NCBI RefSeq assembly: GCF_001597725.1
Contig: NZ_LUTR01000029.1
Span: forward strand, 1 to 38,086
Direction: 5' to 3'
DNA: 38,086 bases
Origin: Neptuniibacter marinus
GTDB taxonomy: Bacteria > Pseudomonadota > Gammaproteobacteria > Pseudomonadales > Balneatricaceae
Positions 9,514 through 19,526 of this stretch are shown here, in pieces. The stretch's first letter is position 1; each line of letters opens with the position of its first letter. The notes below the pieces were generated by a model. That model saw only the letters and a list, made by a program, of their open reading frames with translations, ran no database searches and was not told the DNA's origin. The position numbers and the translations under genes are program-made.

Positions 9514-10050
9514 TTAGAACGTAACCAAAGTAGGCAAAAAACTTAATGCAAACGTTGCACTGCACAAACCTAAGGCAGCACCCGCCAAAATATCAGTAGG
9601 ATAATGAACGCCTAACAATATACGAGAAACACCCACCATCAACGCACAACCATAAGCGAACTCAGCATAATCAGGGTAGAAATTAGCAATAAGGGCTGCA
9701 AAAACAAAAGCCGCTGCGGAATGCCCTGAAGGAAAACTAAACTTATCAGAAGGTACTATATAAGCCTCAATAGAAAGAGACTCACAAGGGCGATCCCGTT
9801 TAATAGTATTTTTAAGTATTAAATACAGAGGTAATTCGATTGAGTAAGCAAACAATCCGGCAATCAGAAAAACGAGCCCAGACTCTGACTCGAAGATTGC
9901 AAGAAAAACACCCACCAGCAAATAAAAGCCGCCATCACCTAAACGAGAAATTTGACGGCTAATTAAAGCCATTTGAGGTGCTTTAGGCAGCCCTAAACAC
10001 CAATTAAATGCCAAAAGATCAAACGCTGTTAGAAACTTTATAGCACTCAT
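9514..10050 (-). CDS. PAP2-family membrane phosphatase
   Basis: Integral membrane phosphatase of the PAP2/vanadium-haloperoxidase superfamily, 178 residues with about five hydrophobic helices. All three catalytic motifs are intact: K80-x6-R87-P88, PSGH (107-110) and S142-R143-x5-H149-x3-D153. Members dephosphorylate lipid phosphates such as undecaprenyl pyrophosphate or phosphatidylglycerol phosphate; the substrate here cannot be told. The glycosyltransferase gene starts three bases downstream, and the pairing suggests both act on one lipid carrier or glycolipid (inference). The alpha/beta hydrolase gene ends 100 bases upstream. Confidence 0.9.
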   Translation of the reverse strand: MSAIKFLTAFDLLAFNWCLGLPKAPQMALISRQISRLGDGGFYLLVGVFLAIFESESGLVFLIAGLFAYSIELPLYLILKNTIKRDRPCESLSIEAYIVPSDKFSFPSGHSAAAFVFAALIANFYPDYAEFAYGCALMVGVSRILLGVHYPTDILAGAALGLCSATFALSFLPTLVTF

Positions 10051-10150
10051 ATTCGGAGTTCTCCAAGTACTCTAGTCATACTTGAAGATAATGAGTAACT
10101 AAGGTGACATTCCGATGAATGAGTATTTACATTTTTATGACAACGATAAA

Positions 10151-11083
10151 TTAAAGAACGGCGTCAGCCATCTCTTTCAAAAACTGCTTTTCAAACCACT
10201 GAGCGGCCATTTCAACAATAAGCTTAGGCTTCATTAATGGCACCATATGCCCTTCATTATCAACAACTAATAGTTCCAATGGCTGGTCGCAGTAACTCAT
10301 CACCCGCCGAGAATAACTAAGAGGCAGCACCTCATCTTGATCGCCATGTAAAATAGCAGAAGAAAAGTCAAACTTTTGGCTAACAATATTACAGCGGTAA
10401 TTAAATAAGCTAGAAAGGGTACGAAGCGGATAATCAAAAACAATCAAAGGATCATTATTGATTTCTTGTGCGGCTGGATGACCTTTTAGTAACTGCTCAA
10501 AATCTACAAAGTTTTTAAGAGGGACTTTATAAGTAGGCATCATTAGAGAAGAAGCCCATGTCCAATTCCAGCCCATACGATAACCCATATCAGGCGCTAC
10601 ATCAGGTACCAATAACGTGCCACATAGAACTGCACAAAGACGATCATCTTGTTCCGCTGCAGCCATCGCAAGCAACGCGCCAATAGAATAGCCATAAATA
10701 CCAAACGGCCCCTCGAAGCGTTGCTGAAGCACATCAAGCACTTCCGATACTGCTTCACACATCTGTTCAACGGTGTAATCCCCTCGAGAACCCGCCGAAT
10801 ATCCGTGCCCTAAAGGGTCAATACCGACCACATTGAACCCTTTTTTAGCCAACTCCGACAATAACTCAGCGTAAAGCTCGCAATACGTGCCAATACCCGG
10901 TAAAAAAACAATCGTGGGAGCATCAGGAGAGTACTCATACAATTCACAGTGAATCGCTTTCTCTCCTACACAAAACGCGGTCCGGTCCTGTAAGTAAGAT
11001 TCAATATTTAGCTTCTTTCGCAGATTAGCGCGAAATACACTTCCTTCTTGCGATAAAACGGGAGGTCTAATCTGTACTGTCAT
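10151..11083 (-). CDS. alpha/beta hydrolase (lysophospholipase/esterase-like)
   Basis: Alpha/beta-hydrolase-fold protein of 310 residues without a signal peptide. The nucleophile elbow is GYSIG with Ser133, the acid is probably Asp248 or Asp250 in HGDQDEV, and the histidine is His279 in EGHM. LPGIG near 61 forms the oxyanion region. The fold is clear, but the substrate is not; lysophospholipase or carboxylesterase are typical guesses. It begins 13 bases after mutM on the same strand, so the two are likely co-transcribed, although no functional link is obvious. Confidence 0.87.
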   Translation of the reverse strand: MTVQIRPPVLSQEGSVFRANLRKKLNIESYLQDRTAFCVGEKAIHCELYEYSPDAPTIVFLPGIGTYCELYAELLSELAKKGFNVVGIDPLGHGYSAGSRGDYTVEQMCEAVSEVLDVLQQRFEGPFGIYGYSIGALLAMAAAEQDDRLCAVLCGTLLVPDVAPDMGYRMGWNWTWASSLMMPTYKVPLKNFVDFEQLLKGHPAAQEINNDPLIVFDYPLRTLSSLFNYRCNIVSQKFDFSSAILHGDQDEVLPLSYSRRVMSYCDQPLELLVVDNEGHMVPLMKPKLIVEMAAQWFEKQFLKEMADAVL

Positions 11084-11096
11084 AAATAATCTCTGG

Positions 11097-11909
11097 TTAT
11101 GTCTGGCAATGCTTACAAAAAACGGTAGAGCGTTGCCCTAATCGCACTTCAGTCAAAGGAGCTAAACAATTAACACAAGGCTCCCCTTTACGGCCATATG
11201 CATGCAGTTTTTGCTGAAAATACCCTGGCTTACCATCACCTCCAACAAAATCTTTCAGCGTAGTACCTCCCTGCTGTATTGCGGCGGCCAGTACACCTTT
11301 AATCTCATTAACCAATATCAGCAACCGCCTCTTAGAAATTTTTCCTGCAGATCTTCGCGGATCTATACCACTTATAAAAAGCGCTTCCGTAGCATATATA
11401 TTCCCTACACCCACTACGATCTTACTATCCATAATTAAGGACTTAATAGCCACTTTTTTGCCCGCACAACAGCCCGCCAAATAATCAACATTAAATGCCT
11501 CACTTAAAGGCTCTGGACCCAGCTTATAGAGCAATTCATGGTGCTCACCTTCTGGCTGCCATAAAACAGAGCCAAAGCGGCGCGGATCGGTTAACCGAAG
11601 AACCTGATTATTAGTAAAGCAAAAATCTACATGATCATGCTTTTGCGGGACTTTATCTTTATCTACAATTCGCAAACTTCCAGACATTCCCAAATGAAGC
11701 ATCACCTGCCCACCGTCAACGCAAACAAGAATGTATTTCCCTCGACGAACAACATCAACTACCGTTTTCCCTTCTATTTTTTCAGCAAGGAAGTCAGGTA
11801 CTGGCCATCTTAAATTCGGATTTCTCACATTCAAGGCAATTAATTTCTCCCCCTTAATGTGAGGGCGAATACCACGACAGGTCGTTTCTACTTCAGGCAA
11901 TTCAGGCAT
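11097..11909 (-). CDS. mutM: formamidopyrimidine-DNA glycosylase
   Basis: Base-excision repair enzyme that removes 8-oxoguanine and formamidopyrimidines and nicks the abasic site. The 270 residues match the usual 269-271. The N-terminus PELPEVE gives the catalytic Pro2 and Glu3, Lys58 lies in RRGKY, and LHLGMSG is at 71-77. The C-terminal zinc finger has C245, C248, C265 and C268. Start ATG 11909 is fixed because Pro2 must follow Met. It is divergent from the Kef-type antiporter, with 158 bases between them, and heads a transcript with the alpha/beta hydrolase. Confidence 0.97.
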   Translation of the reverse strand: MPELPEVETTCRGIRPHIKGEKLIALNVRNPNLRWPVPDFLAEKIEGKTVVDVVRRGKYILVCVDGGQVMLHLGMSGSLRIVDKDKVPQKHDHVDFCFTNNQVLRLTDPRRFGSVLWQPEGEHHELLYKLGPEPLSEAFNVDYLAGCCAGKKVAIKSLIMDSKIVVGVGNIYATEALFISGIDPRRSAGKISKRRLLILVNEIKGVLAAAIQQGGTTLKDFVGGDGKPGYFQQKLHAYGRKGEPCVNCLAPLTEVRLGQRSTVFCKHCQT

Positions 11910-12067
11910 GAATACAACTAATTTAAATAAATAGATAAAGAAAAATCACTATCAGATTAACACAAAAACAAGTAATTAAATGCTTCAGCTAATCCACAGT
12001 ACAAAAACGGCGTGGTAAACTTCGCCTTAACTTAACAAGCTCATTTATTAGGTAGTCTCAATAGCTT

Positions 12068-13648
12068 ATGGATTTTATCTGGATACTTTTTGCATTTGTC
12101 TGCGGCTATACGCTACGTTTAATCGAAATGCCACCACTAATCGGCTACCTTTTTGCCGGCTTTTTCCTCAACTTCCTTGGCATAGAGCCTGTTGATAGTC
12201 TAGATAGCTTAGCAGACCTGGGCATAACTTTGATGCTCTTCACTATAGGTTTGAAACTAAACATAAAAGACCTAATTAGAAAAGAAGTATGGGTAAGTAG
12301 CCTGTCACATATGGGCCTATGGACTCTATTGATCGGATTGCTATTTTTATTGCTGTCGGTCATGTCCGCGCCATTCTTTACTCAGCTAGACCTGAAATCA
12401 GCAGCCCTTATAAGCTTTGCACTCAGCTTCAGCAGTACTGTATGTATAGTTAAACTGCTAGAAGAAAATGGTGAAATGCAAACAAGGCACGGCCAACTCG
12501 CCATTGGCGTTTTAGTAATGCAGGATATTGCGGCAGTCCTTTTCTTAGCTTTTGCCACAGGAAAAGTCCCTTCTATCTGGGCATTAGCTTTATTTGGCCT
12601 ACTTTTCATAAGACCCCTATTAAACCATTTACTCATGCGTGCAGGTCACGGGGAACTACTTCCACTATCAGGTTTTTTCTTGGCTCTCGGCGGTTATGAG
12701 CTTTTCACTCTTGTTGGCGTAAAAGGCGACTTAGGTGCTTTGATCTTCGGCATGCTATTAAGCGCTCACCCTAAAGCAAGTGAGTTGACAAAGTCGCTTC
12801 TGAGTTTTAAAGATTTATTCCTAATCGGTTTTTTCTTATCTATAGGTTTCACCGCTCTCCCTAGCTGGCCGATGTTTGGAATGGCCCTTGCGCTAGCCAT
12901 ATTAATACCGCTGAAGTACTTCATGTTCTTCTTACTGTTTACCAAACTAAATTTAAGAGGACGATCCTCGTACCTTGGCGCCCTCGCACTCAGTAACTTC
13001 AGTGAATTTGGCTTGATCGTAGCTTACCTTTGTGTAGATAACGGCTGGCTAAATAAAGAGTGGCTCGTCATATTGGCACTGGCCGTATCGATCTCATTTA
13101 TAGCCACAAGTCTCGTTTATCGATCAGCACACTCAATTTTCGCCCGCTACAAAAATAATATAAAAAGCTACGAAAGCAATACACCTTTACTGAACGATAT
13201 ATTTGTTCAACCTAAAGACTCAGAAATATTAGTCATTGGACTTGGGCGCGTAGGTAAAGGCGCATTTAGGGCGCTTCACAATATTGTCGGAGATAAAGTA
13301 TGGGGAATGGATGCGGATCGAAACCGTATCAAGAAATTCCAAGAAAAAGGGTTACATGTATTCTATGGGGATGGTGAAGATGCCGATCTCTGGAGCAATA
13401 TGAATACTAGCGGTATAAAACTTGTTCTCCTTGCCCTCCCCTCCATTGATGACACTCTAAATATCGCAGAGCAGCTACACAGTGCAAATTACTCTGGAAC
13501 GATTGCAGCCATTGCACGCTTTCCCGATGAGCATGACATATTAGCAGATGGTGGTATTGATAAAGTGTTCAACTTTTATACTGAAGCAGGCGTAGGTTTT
13601 GCGGAGGAAAGTCTTCAACTAATTGCTAACGCGAATGACCGCGCTTAA
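12068..13648 (+). CDS. Kef/YbaL-type cation:proton antiporter with TrkA-N domain
   Basis: Inner-membrane CPA2-family transporter of 526 residues. About twelve hydrophobic helices cover residues 1-360, including the family's PPLIGYLFAG near 22-31 and the LMLFTIGL stretch near 55-62. A cytosolic TrkA-N/RCK domain follows, starting near 385 with the Rossmann turn GLGRVGKGAF and the acidic MDAD at the end of strand two. E. coli KefB/C are about 600 residues and have a longer C-terminal region, so this is a shorter KefB/YbaL-like member. The ion, K+ or Na+, cannot be decided. A bidirectional terminator follows at 13673-13699. Confidence 0.88.
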   Translation: MDFIWILFAFVCGYTLRLIEMPPLIGYLFAGFFLNFLGIEPVDSLDSLADLGITLMLFTIGLKLNIKDLIRKEVWVSSLSHMGLWTLLIGLLFLLLSVMSAPFFTQLDLKSAALISFALSFSSTVCIVKLLEENGEMQTRHGQLAIGVLVMQDIAAVLFLAFATGKVPSIWALALFGLLFIRPLLNHLLMRAGHGELLPLSGFFLALGGYELFTLVGVKGDLGALIFGMLLSAHPKASELTKSLLSFKDLFLIGFFLSIGFTALPSWPMFGMALALAILIPLKYFMFFLLFTKLNLRGRSSYLGALALSNFSEFGLIVAYLCVDNGWLNKEWLVILALAVSISFIATSLVYRSAHSIFARYKNNIKSYESNTPLLNDIFVQPKDSEILVIGLGRVGKGAFRALHNIVGDKVWGMDADRNRIKKFQEKGLHVFYGDGEDADLWSNMNTSGIKLVLLALPSIDDTLNIAEQLHSANYSGTIAAIARFPDEHDILADGGIDKVFNFYTEAGVGFAEESLQLIANANDRA

Positions 13649-13672
13649 CCAGCAGCTAAATTTCAAAACAAA

Positions 13673-13699
13673 AAAAACCCGATACAAGATCGGGTTTTT
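13673..13699. terminator. bidirectional terminator between antiporter gene and rpmG
   Basis: An 11-bp stem (13673-13683 with 13689-13699) has a five-base loop, and each strand ends in five or more T. It serves both the plus-strand antiporter gene and the minus-strand rpmBG operon, which converge here. Confidence 0.88.
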
Positions 13700-13716
13700 C
13701 TGAAGAACATAAAATC

Positions 13717-13884
13717 TTATTTGATTTTATGTTCTTTATATTCAACATGTTTACGAACTACTGGATCGTACTTTTTGAACACCATCTTTTCAGGAGTGTT
13801 ACGTTTGTTCTTATCAGTAGTGTAAAAGTGACCTGTACCGGCAGAAGAAACCAGTTTGATCTTCTCGCGTGCGCCTTTAGCCAT
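13717..13884 (-). CDS. rpmG: 50S ribosomal protein L33
   Basis: Ribosomal protein of 55 residues that begins [20 protein letters not shown] and ends EHKIK, nearly the same as E. coli L33. There are no CxxC pairs, so this is the zinc-independent (C-minus) form. It follows rpmB by 11 bases, as in E. coli rpmBG, and ends 17 bases before a bidirectional terminator. Confidence 0.97.
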   Translation of the reverse strand: MAKGAREKIKLVSSAGTGHFYTTDKNKRNTPEKMVFKKYDPVVRKHVEYKEHKIK

Positions 13885-13895
13885 GATTCAGTTCC

Positions 13896-14132
13896 TTATA
13901 CTTTAATGCCGTTGGCACGAACATCAGCAAGAACTGCGTCGATACCTTTTTTGTCTATAATACGCATACCTTTGGCAGATACACGGATACGAACAAATTT
14001 CTGCTCGCTCTCTACCCAAAAACGATGCCAATGCAGGTTTGGAAGAAAACGGCGACGAGTTTTACGCTGTGAGTGGGAAACATTGTTCCCTGTAACTGGG
14101 CGTTTACCAGTTACCATACAAACTTTAGACAT
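13896..14132 (-). CDS. rpmB: 50S ribosomal protein L28
   Basis: Ribosomal protein of 78 residues, the usual length. It begins [20 protein letters not shown] and contains the basic [16 protein letters not shown] block, both diagnostic of L28. It is first in the rpmB-rpmG operon. A promoter with -10 TATAAT followed by a GC-rich discriminator (14338-14343) lies about 200 bases upstream, so the mRNA has a long leader, which contains a strong hairpin (14195-14236). Confidence 0.97.
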   Translation of the reverse strand: MSKVCMVTGKRPVTGNNVSHSQRKTRRRFLPNLHWHRFWVESEQKFVRIRVSAKGMRIIDKKGIDAVLADVRANGIKV

Positions 14133-14194
14133 ATTAATAGCCTTATAAATTAATGGTTACGTATCTACCCTTAATATTTATCAAAATAGCCTTC

Positions 14195-14236
14195 GTGCTT
14201 TTACTGAAAGTAGCCACATAGTGACCTTTCAAGCAC
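14195..14236 (-). other. strong hairpin in the rpmBG mRNA leader
   Basis: Three stacked helices form one arm: GTGCTT with AAGCAC, GAAAG with CTTTC and GTCAC with GTGGC, closing on a three-base loop with a five-base and a two-base bulge on one side. There is no U-tract, so it is not a simple terminator. It lies about 60 bases before the rpmB start within the probable transcript. Autoregulation by L28 or L33 is a possibility only. Confidence 0.6.
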
Positions 14237-14337
14237 CTTGGATATATCTGCACTCATCAGATTCCAAGCTATTCCTTAGGCGGAGCGTCCCGTAACTGAA
14301 CAAACTACCGTACCGGAGTGTGGATAGAAGGTCGCGC

Positions 14338-14343
14338 ATTATA
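14338..14343 (-). promoter_or_regulatory. rpmBG promoter -10 with stringent-type discriminator
   Basis: Minus-strand TATAAT is followed directly by GCGCG, a GC-rich discriminator typical of ribosomal and stringently controlled promoters. The -35 region is poor (TAGTGC with a 17-base spacer). Transcription would start about 200 bases upstream of rpmB. Confidence 0.6.
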
Positions 14344-14383
14344 CACAAGGAATACTCTTAGCACTAGCTAAAACAACTTTTAT

Positions 14384-15058
14384 TTATAGTAATCCCCGTT
14401 CAGCAAAAGAAACAACCTCTTGATCACCTACAATCATATGATCGATAACGCGTACATCGATCATATCTAGGGCTTTTACTAAACGATCGGTTATTTGCTG
14501 ATCGGCCATACTCGGTTCTGCAACACCCGACGGATGATTATGCGCAAACACAACTGCAGCCGCATTATTAGCGAGAGATCTAGCCACGACCTCGCGAGGA
14601 TAAACAGCAGCTGCATTAATTGTCCCTAGAAACAATATTTCAAAATTAATCACCTGATGTTTATTATCCAAAAAAAGACATGCAAACACCTCCCTCGATT
14701 GGTGGCGCAGCTTTAAAGTCAAGTATTCTCTGACTTGCTGAGGATTTTCCATAGCATTACCACGCGCCATCGCAGAGCGAAGATGCCTTCGACTCATCTC
14801 CAGTACTGCCTGCAACTGCACATATTTAGCCACGCCTAAACCATGCGCTGCACAAAATGCTTGCTGCTCACTTTCAAGCAATACTCGAAGTGAACCAAAA
14901 CTATTTAAAAGATCCCTCGCTAAATCAACTGCGCTTTTCCCCTTCACCCCCGTGCGCAAGAAAATAGCTAACAGCTCAGCATCAGATAAAGCTGAAGCGC
15001 CCTGCTGTAATAATTTTTCCCTCGGCCGTTCAGACATTGGCCAATCAGTAATAGACAT
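14384..15058 (-). CDS. radC: RadC/YeeS family JAB-domain protein
   Basis: Protein of 224 residues, matching the usual 222-224. An N-terminal UPF0758-type helix-hairpin-helix part ([18 protein letters not shown], 20-37) precedes a JAB/MPN metallo-domain with H173, H175 and D186 in the HNHPSG motif. The original role in recombination repair has been withdrawn in the literature, and the function remains unclear. I start at ATG 15058, seven bases after AAGGAG; the 47-residue in-frame extension upstream lacks any such site. It diverges from coaBC, 168 bases away, the common gammaproteobacterial arrangement. Confidence 0.93.
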   Translation of the reverse strand: MSITDWPMSERPREKLLQQGASALSDAELLAIFLRTGVKGKSAVDLARDLLNSFGSLRVLLESEQQAFCAAHGLGVAKYVQLQAVLEMSRRHLRSAMARGNAMENPQQVREYLTLKLRHQSREVFACLFLDNKHQVINFEILFLGTINAAAVYPREVVARSLANNAAAVVFAHNHPSGVAEPSMADQQITDRLVKALDMIDVRVIDHMIVGDQEVVSFAERGLL

Positions 15059-15226
15059 ACTCAAACTCCTTTTTAAGACCATCAATCCTTGATGTTTTTT
15101 TACATAAATAAGGTTCATACAATCTACGAAACTTTTACTAAAAATGGTATGGTTAACATCAGCTTTAATAGCAAGTGTTAACAAACACTTCTCATCCAAC
15201 CCTATAGATAACAGTATCCAGCAAGT

Positions 15227-16435
15227 ATGCAGAGACTTACTAACAAACGGATCATTTTAGGTATTACCGGTGGTATTGCCGCATACAAAAGCGCCGAATT
15301 AACACGTTTACTAAAAAATGCCGGCGCCGACGTTAGGGTTGTTATGACTCCAGCATCCACTGAATTTATTACCCCTCTAACATTACAAGCACTCTCGGGA
15401 AACACTGTACATCTTCACCTATTAAATGCTGAAGCAGAAGCAGGTATGGGCCATATAGAGTTAGCAAAATGGGCTGATTTAGTATTAATAGCACCCGGCA
15501 GCGCCAATTTTATATCCCGATTAGCTGCTGGCCAAGGTGACGATTTGCTTACCACCCTCTGTTTAGCAACAGATGCTCCTATATGTATCGCTCCAGCGAT
15601 GAATCAAGCGATGTGGCGAGATGCGGGGACACAAGCCAATACCAACTTACTAACAAATCGTGGCATCAAACTCTTCGGCCCCGGCGTTGGCGAACAAGCC
15701 TGCGGAGATAACGGTCCAGGCCGAATGTTAGAGCCGGAGGAGATAGCGAATCTGACGGCTTCACAATTCAATTCAGGCCAGTTGACCGGTAAAACTGTTT
15801 TTATCACAGCTGGCCCTACTCGTGAAGCACTTGATCCCGTACGTTACATATCCAACCACAGTTCAGGAAAAATGGGTTACGCTTTAGCTGAAGCTGCGAT
15901 TGAAGCCGGCGCTAAAGTAAAACTTATCAGCGGCCCAGTGACACTGCCAGCCCCTGAACGTGTAAAAACTGTAAAAGTAGAAAGTGCTCAAGAGATGCTA
16001 GCTGCATCCTTACAAGACTTAGCACTCTGCGATATCTTTATAGCAGCGGCCGCTGTGGCAGATTACCGTCCAACGGCCGTAGCGGAACATAAAATAAAAA
16101 AAGGCTCTGAAGAAATCATGGAGCTTCATCTGGTTAAAAACCCAGATATAGTCGCAACAATTGCAAACACAGAACCAAAACCATTTACTATTGGCTTTGC
16201 TGCTGAAACTCAAGATGTTCTAAATTATGCACGTAGTAAGCTAGAACGAAAAAACTTAGACATGATCATAGCAAATGACGTTTCTCGCACTGATATAGGT
16301 TTTAACAGTGATGAAAATACCGTCACAATTGTGACTGACACCAGTACAGAAACATTGCCGCAAACATCCAAACGTAAACTGGCCATTCAGTTAATTAACC
16401 AAATTGCGATCCAATACAACAAACATGATATTTAA
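15227..16435 (+). CDS. coaBC: bifunctional phosphopantothenoylcysteine decarboxylase / phosphopantothenate-cysteine ligase
   Basis: Carries out two steps of coenzyme A synthesis: ligation of phosphopantothenate to cysteine and FMN-dependent decarboxylation. Of 402 residues, the N-terminal CoaC flavoprotein half shows [10 protein letters not shown] (12-21), catalytic His76, PGSANF (90-95), PAMN (123-126) and Cys159 in the [10 protein letters not shown] loop. The CoaB half begins near 185 with [20 protein letters not shown]. Length and domains match E. coli Dfp. It is followed at 49 bases by algC; in Pseudomonas dut lies between the two, and here it is missing. Confidence 0.96.
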   Translation: MQRLTNKRIILGITGGIAAYKSAELTRLLKNAGADVRVVMTPASTEFITPLTLQALSGNTVHLHLLNAEAEAGMGHIELAKWADLVLIAPGSANFISRLAAGQGDDLLTTLCLATDAPICIAPAMNQAMWRDAGTQANTNLLTNRGIKLFGPGVGEQACGDNGPGRMLEPEEIANLTASQFNSGQLTGKTVFITAGPTREALDPVRYISNHSSGKMGYALAEAAIEAGAKVKLISGPVTLPAPERVKTVKVESAQEMLAASLQDLALCDIFIAAAAVADYRPTAVAEHKIKKGSEEIMELHLVKNPDIVATIANTEPKPFTIGFAAETQDVLNYARSKLERKNLDMIIANDVSRTDIGFNSDENTVTIVTDTSTETLPQTSKRKLAIQLINQIAIQYNKHDI

Positions 16436-16484
16436 TTTTGTATTGGCTACACCTAATTCATTTTATGCAAATTAAAGGATTAAC

Positions 16485-17873
16485 ATGCGCTACACATTAA
16501 ACGAACTTGATCATGCAATTTTTCGTGCCTACGATGTTCGTGGGATAGTTGGCACAGCCCTAACCGACAGTACTGTTTATCACTTAGGCCGAGCCTTTTC
16601 TGCCGAAGCAAAATCTCAAGGCATCAACCATATCAATGTGGCCGCAGACGGCCGTTTATCCAGCCCATCGCTGAAAAAAATATTTAGCCAAGGGTTAATG
16701 GATGGCGGTTGCAAAGTGACCGATATTGGCTATGTCCCTACACCGACTTTGTACTATTCAGCCTATCAAAATGAGCAATGCACAGGCGTGATGATCACAG
16801 GTAGCCACAATCCTGCTGATTACAACGGTTTTAAAATGATGATTAATGGCCACACGCTGTCTGGCGATGACATACAAAGCCTAAAAACACGAATCATCGA
16901 ACAAAACTACACTGAAGGTGAAGGCTCGTTTGAAGAGCTCGATATTCGTAAACGTTATTTAGAACGTATTCTCAGCGACATTAAACTGAAGAAAAAACTT
17001 AAAGTCGTTGTAGATTGCGGTAACGGTATTCCTGGAGAGCTGGCACCACAACTTATTGAGCAACTAGGCTGTGAAATTACGCCGATGTACTGCGAAGTTG
17101 ATGGCACTTTCCCTAATCATCATCCAGATCCCGGTAAACCCAAAAACTTACAAGACACAATCGCGATGGTTAAAGAAACAGGAGCGGATCTAGGCTTAGC
17201 CTTCGATGGGGATGGCGACCGTGTAGGCGTTATCACCAACGAAGGTAATATAGTCTATCCCGATCGCGTAATGATGCTCTTCTCTGAAGAGATCATTAAA
17301 CGTAACCCAGGTGCAGAGATTATCTTTGATGTGAAGTGTTCACGCCTACTTGCCAAAGTCATCGAAGAAGCCGGTGGCAAAGCCACTATGTGGCGAACAG
17401 GCCACTCCTTAATTAAACAAAAAATCAAAGAATCTGGCGCACTCTTGGGCGGCGAGATGAGTGGACACATTTTCTTTAAAGAGCGTTGGTATGGTTTTGA
17501 TGACGCTCTATACAGCGCTGCCCGCCTCTTAGAAATTCTTACAAATACCGATAAAACAGCCGAACAGCTTTTTACTCAGTACCCAGAAGATATCAGCACT
17601 CCAGAGCTAAACATTACAGTAACGGACGAGAACAAATTCAATATAGTTAAAGCCCTGCAAGAGAAAACATTCTCCGGTGGTATCGCTAACCACATTGATG
17701 GGGTTCGAGTTGATTACCCTGATGGCTGGGGTCTTGTGCGTGCATCAAACACTACACCAGTTTTAGTCCTTCGCTTTGAAGCGGAAACTGAAGAAGTATT
17801 ACAAAGAATAAGAAATGAGTTTGAACAGAAGCTGCATGAAGTAGACAGCAGCCTCGTCATTCCTCATGAATAA
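16485..17873 (+). CDS. algC: phosphomannomutase / phosphoglucomutase
   Basis: Alpha-D-phosphohexomutase of 462 residues that interconverts 1- and 6-phosphates of mannose and glucose for LPS and exopolysaccharide precursors. The phosphoserine loop is TGSHNP with Ser107, the metal loop is DGDGDR with D241, D243 and D245, and the sugar loop is GEMSGH (323-328). RASNTTP near the C-terminus binds phosphate. All positions agree with P. aeruginosa AlgC, and the neighbours coaBC and argB are the same as there. AAGGA lies six bases before the ATG. A long hairpin separates it from argB. Confidence 0.95.
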   Translation: MRYTLNELDHAIFRAYDVRGIVGTALTDSTVYHLGRAFSAEAKSQGINHINVAADGRLSSPSLKKIFSQGLMDGGCKVTDIGYVPTPTLYYSAYQNEQCTGVMITGSHNPADYNGFKMMINGHTLSGDDIQSLKTRIIEQNYTEGEGSFEELDIRKRYLERILSDIKLKKKLKVVVDCGNGIPGELAPQLIEQLGCEITPMYCEVDGTFPNHHPDPGKPKNLQDTIAMVKETGADLGLAFDGDGDRVGVITNEGNIVYPDRVMMLFSEEIIKRNPGAEIIFDVKCSRLLAKVIEEAGGKATMWRTGHSLIKQKIKESGALLGGEMSGHIFFKERWYGFDDALYSAARLLEILTNTDKTAEQLFTQYPEDISTPELNITVTDENKFNIVKALQEKTFSGGIANHIDGVRVDYPDGWGLVRASNTTPVLVLRFEAETEEVLQRIRNEFEQKLHEVDSSLVIPHE

Positions 17874-17881
17874 ATGACTAC

Positions 17882-17915
17882 TACGGTTGGTACTACGCTT
17901 GTAGTACTGGCCGTA
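17882..17915 (+). other. 15-bp hairpin between algC and argB
   Basis: TACGG-TTG-GTACTAC (17882-17896) pairs with GTAGTAC-TGG-CCGTA (17901-17915) across a GCTT loop. The three middle pairs are G.U wobbles on the plus strand, so the stem is continuous in RNA. A weak T-run comes ten bases later (17924-17928), so it is at most a poor terminator. It ends 24 bases before argB and could stabilise or attenuate the mRNA. Confidence 0.6.
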
Positions 17916-17930
17916 TTTAACCGTTTTTAA

Positions 17931-18839
<909 letters not shown>

Positions 18840-18849
18840 AGGCAAGACA

Positions 18850-19443
18850 ATGAACGACAACGAAAAACTTTCTCGGCGTGAGCAGATATTGCAATCACTA
18901 GCTCACATGCTTGAAAGCCCAGGACAAAAAATAACAACCGCCGCACTAGCCAAAGAAGTAGGCGTGTCTGAAGCTGCGCTCTATAGGCACTTCCCAAGCA
19001 AAGCACGTATGTTTGAGGGATTAATTGGCTTTATTGAAGAAACTGTCTTCAGTCGTGTAACGGTGATTACACAGGTTGAGCCTGACGGCATAAAGCAATG
19101 CGAGCAAGTACTTACACTTACGCTAGCCTTCGTAGAACGAAATCCTGGCATGGCGCGTATTTTAACGGGTGAAGCACTTGCAGGTGAAACAGACCGGCTG
19201 CGTCAACGTATTAACCAGTTTTTTGAACGCTTAGAAACTCAACTTAAGCAGATTCTACGTGAAGCAGAAGCCAAACATGGTTTACGCACAAAAACGACCG
19301 CAGGTGCGTCAGCTAATCTAATGCTATCTACAACAGAAGGTAGAATTAGACAGTTTGTCCGGAGTGATTTCCGTAAAAAGCCTACCGAACAATGGCAAGA
19401 GCAATGGCCTCGCCTAGCTGAAGGCATTTTTCGCCAAGCTTAA
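18850..19443 (+). CDS. slmA: nucleoid occlusion factor SlmA
   Basis: TetR-like DNA-binding protein that blocks FtsZ assembly over the nucleoid. The product is 197 residues (E. coli 198). The helix-turn-helix is at about 30-52 ([23 protein letters not shown] in part), followed by the all-helical FtsZ-interacting and dimer domain with [14 protein letters not shown] and [23 protein letters not shown] start at ATG 18850, seven bases after AGAGG; the in-frame GTG at 18832 would overlap argB. It shares the argB transcript and ends at a good terminator. Confidence 0.94.
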   Translation: MNDNEKLSRREQILQSLAHMLESPGQKITTAALAKEVGVSEAALYRHFPSKARMFEGLIGFIEETVFSRVTVITQVEPDGIKQCEQVLTLTLAFVERNPGMARILTGEALAGETDRLRQRINQFFERLETQLKQILREAEAKHGLRTKTTAGASANLMLSTTEGRIRQFVRSDFRKKPTEQWQEQWPRLAEGIFRQA

Positions 19444-19456
19444 TGACTAAAAAGCT

Positions 19457-19483
19457 AAAGGGAGATCGCTATCTCCCTTTTTT
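19457..19483 (+). terminator. rho-independent terminator after slmA
   Basis: A perfect ten-base stem, AAAGGGAGAT (19457-19466) with ATCTCCCTTT (19471-19480), has a four-base loop and a run of six T. It closes the algC-argB-slmA transcript 13 bases after the slmA stop. Confidence 0.9.
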
Positions 19484-19526
19484 ATTCCAGTTAGCGCTCG
19501 ACCCTATCTTAGAATAAACAGATTTC

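Noticed and set aside
13729-14148. 139-codon plus-strand open frame
   Set aside because: It is antisense to rpmG and rpmB, whose protein sequences are unmistakable; no ribosome-binding site or family resemblance.
15059-15199. 47-residue N-terminal extension of RadC
   Set aside because: AAGGAG before ATG 15058 and the usual family length favour the shorter protein.
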